Shown piece after piece: positions 33,357-39,684 of a stretch of 39,684 bases of DNA. A program made the position numbers and the translations under genes. Position 1 is the first letter of the stretch; each line of letters starts with the position of its first letter. The notes beneath the pieces were generated by a model. The model saw only the letters and a list, made by a program, of their open reading frames with translations, did not search any database and was not told where the DNA came from. The stretch is from Acidobacteriota bacterium. Its GTDB lineage: Bacteria > Acidobacteriota > Terriglobia > Terriglobales > Acidobacteriaceae. The DNA is taken from the NCBI GenBank assembly GCA_021790995.1, contig JAJYFA010000017.1, forward strand, positions 1 through 39,684. Reading direction: 5' to 3'.

Positions 33357-34277
33357 ATGCGGTGCCCAACAATAGCAGAACTGCCAAAGCCGCCGGCTGA
33401 TAAGGCCGGCTGGCCGTGGACGGAAGAGTCGGAACGTCTGCCCGATGCCATGCCCAATGGACGCGCATGGCCGAAGATCAGTATCGTGACTCCGCTGCTC
33501 AACCAGCGGCCATTTATCGAAGAGACAATTCGCTCAATTCTGCTGCAAGGCTATCCTGATATTGAGTACCTTATCGTCGATGGGGGATCGACGGACGGCA
33601 GTTTGGAGCTAATCGAGAAGTATGCGGCCTGGGTTAAGTGCGCCGTTCGCATTGGGGAAGGGCAATCCGCTGCGGTGAACCACGGATTTAGAGCGGCTGC
33701 AGGAGAGTTGATCGGCTGGCAGAATTCAGACGATTTCTATGCGCAGGATAGCTTTGGTTCCGCGGCGCTAGCCGCGGCCGCGCACCCTGATTACGACATT
33801 CTGAATGGAATGGTCCGCGGCTTTCAAGGGCAGGACAGCAGGCCACCGTGGCTCTTTGAGAATTGCAATGAGTTTTCGCAGGAGAAGCTGCTCGAAGAAG
33901 TTTGCGTGATGAATCAGAGCATGTTCTTCCGCCAGAGGATTTTTGAGCAAGGAGTATGGCTCCGCGAAGATCTGCATTTTGCGATGGACATTGAGTTTTT
34001 TTGGCGCCTGTCGCTCGAGGGGTTTCGTTATCATCTGGTGCCCTCGATGATCGGATATTACCGTCAACATGAGAATGCCAAGAGCACGCAATACGACGTG
34101 CGCAGCGATCTGGAGCCCTATGCGATTCTCAGGGGACTCTGTCGAGACAGAAGACTAGATCGGCGCTTGCGCCTTATGGCGCGTCGGCAGCTACGGATGA
34201 GATTCCTGCGATCCTTCTTCCATGCGCGGCGAACGATTCTCAAGAAGCTTGCCCCTGAGCTTATCCTGCCTGTGTAG
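33357..34277 (+). CDS. GT2-family glycosyltransferase
   Basis: A 306-residue GT-A enzyme with a proline-rich N-terminal extension (about 1-38), then ISIVTPLLNQRPFIEETIRS. The nucleotide-binding segment is IVDGGSTDGSLELI and the metal region WQNSDDFYAQDSF. The acceptor/catalytic part is MNQSMFFRQRIFE and DIEFFWRLSLEGFRY. The family transfers hexoses to lipid-linked intermediates. Ribosome-binding support is modest (GGAAGG close to the ATG), so the first residues are uncertain. It is separated from its neighbours by 22 nt upstream and 122 nt downstream. Confidence 0.9.
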   Translation: MRCPTIAELPKPPADKAGWPWTEESERLPDAMPNGRAWPKISIVTPLLNQRPFIEETIRSILLQGYPDIEYLIVDGGSTDGSLELIEKYAAWVKCAVRIGEGQSAAVNHGFRAAAGELIGWQNSDDFYAQDSFGSAALAAAAHPDYDILNGMVRGFQGQDSRPPWLFENCNEFSQEKLLEEVCVMNQSMFFRQRIFEQGVWLREDLHFAMDIEFFWRLSLEGFRYHLVPSMIGYYRQHENAKSTQYDVRSDLEPYAILRGLCRDRRLDRRLRLMARRQLRMRFLRSFFHARRTILKKLAPELILPV

Positions 34278-34284
34278 AGATGTT

Positions 34285-34316
34285 CGCGGCTTTGCCGCGG
34301 CTGTGCGCGAAGCACA
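34285..34316 (+). terminator. Two tandem hairpins in a cluster gap
   Basis: CGCGGC-TTT-GCCGCG (34285-34299) is followed by TGTGC-GCGAA-GCACA (34302-34316), within the 122-nt gap after the GT2 gene. No U-run follows, so they may stabilise or process the mRNA rather than end it. The rest of the gap shows no promoter I would defend. Confidence 0.35.
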
Positions 34317-34399
34317 TCGAGCGGTGGGACGGCGTTTCACCTGATAAGTCAGGCGGAGCTGTTTTCTAATAGTGTCGAAGGACCGAGGTTAGTGCGAGT

Positions 34400-35329
34400 G
34401 TGAATCGCATCTTGAGCAAGCTCACGACGAAGCCCATCTGGTGGTGGGAGCGCAAACGCAGATATCCTATTCGATTGCGTTTCAATCGGTTGCCTTCTTT
34501 GCCGGCGAAGACCGGGAGAACACGTTTTGTGGTGCTTGCGACTCCAGAAACGCTGTGCGATGCGTTTTGGGCGGCGTGGAGCTGGTATCGCTTTCTGCGC
34601 GACGAAGATTGCAGGTTGCAAATCGCGGTCGATGGGGCCGTCTCAGAGTTAGACAGGGCCGCTGCATCCGAACTGTTTCCTGGTGTTTTAATCGAGTCGA
34701 CCGAGTGGGCATGTAACTATGTGCGTCAGCGAGTTCCCGGCATTCAGAGTTTTTTTGACACGCATCCGATGGGCAGGAAGCTGGCGCTGATTCTCGCTCT
34801 GTCCGATCTGGGCCCGCTGGTTTATTCGGACCAAGATGTGCTTGCGTTTCAGCGACCCGATGAGGTTATTGCTGCAATCGGAGGGGGGATTCCACGCTAT
34901 TTTGCCGAAGAGGTGGACGGCGCACGTGACGCGCAGATTATGCAAAGGGCGAAGCAACTCGACCTAGATTACCTGCCCCGGTTCAACAGCGGATTTTTAT
35001 ATATTCCACAGGGCGCACTTTCGAGTCGCCTGGCCGCACAGATTCTCACGTCCTGGCGTGCGCGTGGCGAGTTATGGTTCACCGAGCAGACTGTGCTGAG
35101 TTTCATGCTGCAACGACTTGGCGCCGAAGCGCTTCCGGAAAGCCGTTATGTAATTAGCAACCGAAGGCAATTCTATTGGGAAGAGGATGTCGATTACTCG
35201 GCGATTACGGCGCGACACTTTACGGGGACAGTCCGGCATGTGATGTATAAATACGGCCTGCCGATGATTATAAAGCAAAGCAAAGATCATTGTGGCGCTG
35301 AACAGGCGGAATCCGCGGAGAGTATGTAA
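34400..35329 (+). CDS. Putative GT-A glycosyltransferase of unassigned family (DQD motif)
   Basis: A 309-residue cytosolic protein. A basic N-terminus is followed by FVVLATPETLCDAFWAAW, then VYSDQDVLAF with a DxD motif (D144-D146). FNSGFLYIP (195-203), EQTVL (229-233) and RHFTG (272-276) come next. The order DxD, N-S-G, Glu-Gln, late His-x-x-Gly resembles GT8-like retaining transferases. I cannot name a family. It shares this layout with the proteins at 16451-17374 and 35380-36345. The GTG at 34400 is the likely start; the spacing from GAGG is long. Confidence 0.6.
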   Translation: MNRILSKLTTKPIWWWERKRRYPIRLRFNRLPSLPAKTGRTRFVVLATPETLCDAFWAAWSWYRFLRDEDCRLQIAVDGAVSELDRAAASELFPGVLIESTEWACNYVRQRVPGIQSFFDTHPMGRKLALILALSDLGPLVYSDQDVLAFQRPDEVIAAIGGGIPRYFAEEVDGARDAQIMQRAKQLDLDYLPRFNSGFLYIPQGALSSRLAAQILTSWRARGELWFTEQTVLSFMLQRLGAEALPESRYVISNRRQFYWEEDVDYSAITARHFTGTVRHVMYKYGLPMIIKQSKDHCGAEQAESAESM

Positions 35330-35379
35330 CGAAATCGTTGCAGGTTGCGAGTGTAGTGAAGATAGCAAGGACAAGGGAT

Positions 35380-36345
35380 ATGAATGAGAGCGCGACTCCG
35401 TCTTCTGTAAATGATGTTGGTATCTGCACGCTATTCGAGGGTGATTACCATCTGGGCCTTGCCGCCTTCGTCAATTCACTGGCACACGCTGGATACCGCG
35501 GAACTGTATGGGCGGGGTATCGCGGCGCTCTGCCGCCTTGGGTCGATCAGCTTGAGCGGGTCCAGGGACAAGAGGCGGATGAGTTCCGTGTAGAAGGCCT
35601 GATCAAACTGGCTTTTCTGAAGCTCGATACAGCGATCCATCTTACGAATTACAAGCCGGAGTTTATGCTGAGGCTTCTGGCCGATAAGGCGAGAGAGTGC
35701 AAATATCTCTGGTACTTCGATCCCGATATCTTTGTGCTGGCGAACTGGACGTACTTTGAGAAATGGCAGAGATGCGGAGTCGCATTGTGTCAGGAAATTG
35801 TCGATAACATCTTTCCCGCTGATGCGCCGTTGCGGCAAGAGTGGATGAGGCTTGCTACAGGCGCCGGTTTCATTGCTCCGCGACAGGTCAATCACTATTA
35901 CAATGCGGGCATGGTCGGGGTTCCGGTGGAGCATAAAGGATTTCTTGAGGAATGGGAAAGGCTCATTCGACTAGCCGAGTCACTTGGCTACAACATGAAC
36001 GTGATGGCGCGCGGTAGCCGTGATATGCCTTTCAATATGCGCGATCAGGATGCATTGAATGTTGCTGTTATGTACACGAAAGCCCCGCTCAGCACTCTGG
36101 GGCCGCAGGGGATGGGTTTTATTTATGGGGCATCGACCGTGGTGTACCACGCCGTCGGGCCGAAACCGTGGAGAGGCTCAATCCTTCTGCGTGCGCTCAA
36201 AGGATTGCCACCGTCCGGGGCGACGAAGTGTTTTTTCGCCCAGGTTGGCGGACCCATTCGCGTATACTCGCCTGTGCGTTTACGAGCAAAGCGCCTGGCG
36301 TGCTCCCTGGCAGCATTTATAGGGCGTTTTTACCGTCGCTATTGA
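35380..36345 (+). CDS. Putative GT8-like glycosyltransferase (DPD motif)
   Basis: A 321-residue protein. [20 protein letters not shown] opens a GT-A-like fold; the metal site is [14 protein letters not shown] (D114-D116). [10 protein letters not shown] (173-182), DQDALN (222-227) and YHAVGPKPW (256-264) follow. The last is close to the H-x-x-G-x-KPW motif that closes the active site in GT8 enzymes, making this the clearest of the three related proteins. Start ATG 35380, with AAGGA about 8 nt upstream; the frame continues to 35338 without support. It is followed by gmd after 22 nt. Confidence 0.68.
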   Translation: MNESATPSSVNDVGICTLFEGDYHLGLAAFVNSLAHAGYRGTVWAGYRGALPPWVDQLERVQGQEADEFRVEGLIKLAFLKLDTAIHLTNYKPEFMLRLLADKARECKYLWYFDPDIFVLANWTYFEKWQRCGVALCQEIVDNIFPADAPLRQEWMRLATGAGFIAPRQVNHYYNAGMVGVPVEHKGFLEEWERLIRLAESLGYNMNVMARGSRDMPFNMRDQDALNVAVMYTKAPLSTLGPQGMGFIYGASTVVYHAVGPKPWRGSILLRALKGLPPSGATKCFFAQVGGPIRVYSPVRLRAKRLACSLAAFIGRFYRRY

Positions 36346-36367
36346 GAATTCAAGTAGGGTGCAATTT

Positions 36368-37435
36368 ATGACGAAGGGCGCATTAATCACGGGCGTTACT
36401 GGACAGGACGGAGCGTATCTGGCTGAACTTCTGTTAAGCAAGGGTTATACAGTGCATGGCATCAAGCGGCGTTCGTCGTCATTCAATTCGGCGCGCATCG
36501 ATCATATGTATCAGGATCCTCACACTCCAGGTGCGCGCTTTCAGATTCATTACGGAGATATGACGGACTCTACGAATCTGATCCGCATTATCCAATCGGT
36601 GCAGCCGGACGAGATCTATAATCTGGCCGCGCAGAGCCATGTGCAGGTGAGCTTTGAGACTCCAGAGTATACAGCGAATGCAGATGCGACGGGGGCATTG
36701 CGGATTCTGGAGGCAATCCGTATTCTGGGCCTGACCAAGAAGACGCGGTTCTACCAGGCGTCGACCTCGGAGCTTTTTGGAAAGGCGCGGGAGGTTCCGC
36801 AGAAGGAAACCACACCGTTCTATCCGCGGAGCCCATACGGCGTGGCCAAGCTCTACGCTTACTGGATCACGGTGAATTACCGCGAGGCTTACGGGATTCA
36901 TGCGTCGAATGGGATTCTCTTCAACCACGAGAGCCCGATCCGCGGCGAGACGTTCGTGACGCGCAAGATTACGCGGGCCGTAGCAGCGATTCACCTGGGA
37001 GTGCAGGATCTGCTGTACATCGGCAATCTGGATGCACGGCGCGACTGGGGACATGCGCGGGACTATGTGGAAGGCATGTGGCGGATTGTGCAGCAGCCGG
37101 AACCTGACGATTTTGTTTTGGCTACGGGCGAGACGCACAGTGTGCGGGAGCTGGTGGAGCTGGCCTTCTCGAAGGTAGGCCGCAGGATAGAGTGGCGCGG
37201 CAAAGGGGTAGACGAGATTGGCGTCGACGCAGCCAGAGGCGAGACGCTGGTGAAGATTGACAAGCGTTACTTCAGGCCGACCGAGGTGGACCTGCTGCAG
37301 GGCGATCCCTCCAAGGCGCGTCGCGTGCTGGGCTGGCAGCACAAAGTAACTTTCCAGGAACTTGTCTCCGAGATGATGGAGTCCGATCTAAAGGTCGTCG
37401 CGCGGGAAACGCATAGAGGGCACGGCCATGAGTAG
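36368..37435 (+). CDS. gmd: GDP-mannose 4,6-dehydratase
   Basis: Converts GDP-D-mannose to GDP-4-keto-6-deoxy-D-mannose, the first step towards GDP-L-fucose. The 355-residue protein is an extended SDR enzyme with an NADP-binding [10 protein letters not shown] loop (9-18). The catalytic set is T133 and E135 (in STSELFG), Y157 and K161 (YGVAK). [16 protein letters not shown] and [19 protein letters not shown] are family hallmarks. Length and residues match E. coli Gmd. Start ATG 36368 with AGGGTG upstream; an in-frame GTG at 36359 is less likely. It overlaps fcl by 8 nt. Confidence 0.97.
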   Translation: MTKGALITGVTGQDGAYLAELLLSKGYTVHGIKRRSSSFNSARIDHMYQDPHTPGARFQIHYGDMTDSTNLIRIIQSVQPDEIYNLAAQSHVQVSFETPEYTANADATGALRILEAIRILGLTKKTRFYQASTSELFGKAREVPQKETTPFYPRSPYGVAKLYAYWITVNYREAYGIHASNGILFNHESPIRGETFVTRKITRAVAAIHLGVQDLLYIGNLDARRDWGHARDYVEGMWRIVQQPEPDDFVLATGETHSVRELVELAFSKVGRRIEWRGKGVDEIGVDAARGETLVKIDKRYFRPTEVDLLQGDPSKARRVLGWQHKVTFQELVSEMMESDLKVVARETHRGHGHE

Positions 37436-38378
37436 CTTCGACCTTACCGGCAGGCGCGTCTGGGTGGCCGGGCATCGCGGAATGGCTGGGGCGGCGATTG
37501 TGCGCAGGCTTCAGCGCGAGCAATGCCAGATTGTCACCGCGTCGCGCGGCGAACTCGATCTTTTACGGCAGGCCGATGTTCATACGTGGGTGACGGACCA
37601 GAGGATCGACGCCATCTTTCTGGCCGCGGCGACCGTGGGTGGCATCATGGCGAACTCGAGGCGGCCCGCAGAGTTTCTTTACGAAAACCTGGTGATTGAG
37701 ACGAACGTGATCCATGCGGCGAAGTGCGCAGGCGTGAAGAAGCTGCTGTTTCTGGGATCATCGTGCATCTATCCGCGGATGGCCGAGCAGCCCATGAAGG
37801 AAGAGGCGCTTTTGACCGGTGCCCTTGAACCCACAAACGAGTGGTACGCGATCGCCAAGATCGCCGGAATCAAATTGTGCGCGGCATTTCGCCGGCAATA
37901 CGGGTGCGATTTTATTTCAGTCATGCCGACGAATCTTTATGGTCCCGGAGATCGCTACGATGCCGAGAACGGACATGTTGTGGCCGCACTGATCATGAAG
38001 GTTCACGCCGCGAAGATGGCGAACAGCGCCACGGTGGAGTTGTGGGGCAGCGGAACTGCCAGGCGAGAGTTTCTGTTCACAGAGGATCTGGCTGACGCCT
38101 GCGTTTTCGTGATGAAGAACTACTCCGGCGAGATGTTTCTGAATGTCGGCACCGGGCGCGACATGACAATTCTGGAGTTGGCCGAGAGCATTGCTCGAGT
38201 GGCGGGATGGAAGGGCACATTTACGTTCGATCGGTCGAAGCCGGACGGCATGCCGCGCAAGGTGATGGACGTGAGCCGGCTGACGGCGTTGGGGTGGAGC
38301 GCGCAATCCACATTCGATGAGGGGATCAAGCAGGCTTACGACTGGTATGTAGCGAACATGGCCAATCTTGCGGCCTGA
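37428..38378 (+). CDS. fcl: GDP-L-fucose synthase
   Basis: Epimerase-reductase (also WcaG) that turns GDP-4-keto-6-deoxy-D-mannose into GDP-L-fucose with NADPH. It has 316 residues, the nucleotide-binding GHRGMAG (15-21), the catalytic GSSC (110-113) and the Y140/K144 pair (YAIAK). The family segments [12 protein letters not shown] and [19 protein letters not shown] are present. Translation is coupled to gmd by the 8-nt overlap. Together they show that fucose, or a derivative, is part of the product. Confidence 0.97.
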   Translation: MSSFDLTGRRVWVAGHRGMAGAAIVRRLQREQCQIVTASRGELDLLRQADVHTWVTDQRIDAIFLAAATVGGIMANSRRPAEFLYENLVIETNVIHAAKCAGVKKLLFLGSSCIYPRMAEQPMKEEALLTGALEPTNEWYAIAKIAGIKLCAAFRRQYGCDFISVMPTNLYGPGDRYDAENGHVVAALIMKVHAAKMANSATVELWGSGTARREFLFTEDLADACVFVMKNYSGEMFLNVGTGRDMTILELAESIARVAGWKGTFTFDRSKPDGMPRKVMDVSRLTALGWSAQSTFDEGIKQAYDWYVANMANLAA

Positions 38379-38449
38379 ACCTTTGGTTCGACATCTGCGG
38401 GGTTTCGCGGAGATTTGTCGGGAAAGCAGCTTTGCGAAATAATCCACGT

Positions 38450-39064
38450 ATGAGCCCATCGGCTTCGCAGCGAGAGCGCACGGTACACCATATCGCCGGC
38501 GCTGAGGAGAATCCGTATCATCGTCCATCGTTTCGCTTGAAGGACCGGCTGATGCGTTTGCTGTGGCAAGTGGTGTATGTACTGCTCTACCGCACATCGC
38601 CGCCGCCGCTGCATGCCTGGCGGTCGATGCTGCTGCGGCTCTTTGGCGCAAAGGTGGGCCCCGGCTGCCATTTTTATCCCAGTGGAAAGGTATGGGCGCC
38701 CTGGAATCTGATCTGCGAAGACTGTTGCACGCTTGCCGATCATGCCGAAATCTACAATCCCTCCCAGATCTACTTAGAGTCTCACTGCATCGTTTCGCAG
38801 CACGCCTATATCTGCGGGGCGACGCACGATTACAACCATCCCGATTTCCCCATGATCTCGTACAGTATGCGATTTGGCGCTTTTTCGTGGATCTGTGCGC
38901 GGGCATCGGTATCGCCGGGCGTGAATGTAGGAGAAGGAGCCGTACTGGGCCTGGGATCGGTAGCCAACCGGGATCTGGAGCCATGGACGGTTTACAGCGG
39001 AGTGCCGGCGGTTGCGGTAAAGACACGCGTGAGGAACGTTTGCGCCTCCCGCACCGAAGCCTGA
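38450..39064 (+). CDS. WcaF-like sugar O-acetyltransferase
   Basis: A 204-residue left-handed beta-helix acyltransferase resembling colanic-acid WcaF. The hexapeptide-repeat region runs from about LFGAKVGPGCHFYPSGKVWA to VGEGAVLGLGSVANRD. The catalytic-type segment is CGATHDYNHPDFPM, and the C-terminal YSGVPAVAVKTR is typical. It would acetylate a sugar of the repeat unit from acetyl-CoA. Adjacent to gmd and fcl, as in the colanic acid locus, where wcaF also neighbours these genes. Start ATG 38450; TTG 38432 is an alternative. There is no strong ribosome-binding site. Confidence 0.85.
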   Translation: MSPSASQRERTVHHIAGAEENPYHRPSFRLKDRLMRLLWQVVYVLLYRTSPPPLHAWRSMLLRLFGAKVGPGCHFYPSGKVWAPWNLICEDCCTLADHAEIYNPSQIYLESHCIVSQHAYICGATHDYNHPDFPMISYSMRFGAFSWICARASVSPGVNVGEGAVLGLGSVANRDLEPWTVYSGVPAVAVKTRVRNVCASRTEA

Positions 39065-39105
39065 TTGCGACCACGAACAGTACCACTAAATTGAATGAGG
39101 AGACG

Positions 39106-39684
39106 ATGACGAAGAAGAGACGGTTGATTGCTGCGCTTGCATCATGTATGTGGGCGATGGTGCTCGTCATGCCTGGCGCGACATTGCAGCTGGCGGCAGA
39201 GCAGCCCGGCGCGGCACAAGCGGGTGGGGACGCCACCGACAGTCCTTGCGAGCCTTCCAGCCTGGGTTCGCCATATATTCCCGTCGATAGTTGGGTGTAC
39301 CCGGCCATGTTGCGGCTTTATTCGCTTGGATATGTCGACCATATGTTTCTCGGGTTGCGGCCATGGACACGAGCAAGCGTAATCAACATGCTCGAGAACG
39401 CGGACGACCTGATCTCGGAGGACGAGGATAAAGACCAACCTGCTGTGGCCGAGGCGCGTGCGATCTACAACGCGGTCAGCTACGAACTGCGTGACGATAT
39501 GGAGGGCCCCTGCGGACAGCACCGGGGCAGCGCGCGCATTGAGTCGATGTACTCGATTTCCCGAGGTATCAGCGGTACGCCGCTCGACGACAGCTACCAT
39601 CTTGGGCAGACCATCGTGAATGACTACGGCCGTCCCTATGAGCACGGCTTTAACAGCTACTCCGGCATCAGCGGCTATGCGACG
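39106..39684 (+). CDS. Wzi-family capsule assembly protein (partial, runs off the end)
   Basis: The first 193 residues of a protein that continues beyond the window. A signal peptide (about 1-32) is followed by SPYIPVDSWVYPAMLRLYSL, GYVDHMFLGLRPWTRASV and an acidic stretch (ISEDEDKDQP). This is the usual N-terminal pattern of the Wzi-family outer-membrane beta-barrels found in acidobacterial capsule loci. Such proteins help attach polysaccharide to the cell surface. AGGAG lies 3 nt before the ATG; short spacing, but the signal peptide and family start support it. It has no stop within the window. Confidence 0.82.
   Translation, partial: MTKKRRLIAALASCMWAMVLVMPGATLQLAAEQPGAAQAGGDATDSPCEPSSLGSPYIPVDSWVYPAMLRLYSLGYVDHMFLGLRPWTRASVINMLENADDLISEDEDKDQPAVAEARAIYNAVSYELRDDMEGPCGQHRGSARIESMYSISRGISGTPLDDSYHLGQTIVNDYGRPYEHGFNSYSGISGYAT

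Noticed and set aside
37917-39308. 463-codon antisense frame across fcl, the acetyltransferase and the Wzi gene
   Set aside because: It spans three well-supported plus-strand genes and encodes an Arg/Ser/Pro-rich product typical of shadow frames.
1-39684. tRNA or rRNA genes, CRISPR arrays, insertion sequences, integrases
   Set aside because: No cloverleaf, rRNA, regular spaced repeats, transposase or terminal inverted repeats were recognised on reading both strands.

Overview
The window reads like a chromosomal segment of a GC-rich, diderm, soil-type bacterium, most likely an acidobacterium of the Terriglobia. This is inferred from the gene mix: an UpxY-type NusG paralogue, a BY-kinase, a Wza-type exporter and a Wzi-family capsule protein in one locus, next to plant-polysaccharide enzymes (CE15 and GH106). 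No 16S rRNA or other marker is present to prove it.

Layout. 1-4.8 kb is housekeeping and small accessory genes: the tail of an unrecognised gene, a small lipoprotein, obgE (minus strand), infC with an apparent AUC start codon, a NiCoT-family nickel/cobalt permease and a dual-motif CDGSH iron-sulfur protein. 4.75-10.8 kb is a small carbohydrate-utilisation unit: a LacI-type repressor divergent from a tightly coupled pair of secreted enzymes, a CE15 glucuronoyl esterase and a 1146-residue GH106 glycoside hydrolase.

11.1-39.7 kb is a large exopolysaccharide/capsule cluster, nearly all on the plus strand. It opens with a NusG-like antiterminator (UpxY type), then a GT4 enzyme, a Wzz-BY-kinase chain-length regulator (Wzc/GumC type) and a Wza-type outer-membrane exporter. 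It continues with about fifteen known or probable glycosyltransferases (GT2, GT4, an exostosin-like GT47, a GT-C membrane enzyme and three unassigned GT-A/GT8-like proteins). Interspersed are a Wzy-like polymerase/ligase, a Wzx-like flippase, an FkbM-like methyltransferase and an unrecognised secreted Ser/Thr/Gly-rich protein. It ends with gmd and fcl (GDP-L-fucose synthesis), a WcaF-like acetyltransferase and the start of a Wzi-family outer-membrane protein that runs off the end.

Working together, this is a Wzx/Wzy-type pathway. GDP-fucose is made by Gmd and Fcl, and the glycosyltransferases build a decorated, probably O-acetylated and methylated repeat unit. Wzx would flip it, the Wzy-like protein polymerise it, Wzc and Wza regulate length and export, and Wzi help anchor the product. 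No priming phosphoglycosyltransferase was found in the window. The middle of the cluster is visibly less GC-rich than its ends. The points most worth following up are the three GT8-like proteins, the secreted repeat protein, a perfect 16-bp palindrome before the BY-kinase gene, the hairpin over the upxY ribosome-binding site, and the infC start codon. No tRNA, rRNA, CRISPR array or insertion sequence was recognised.
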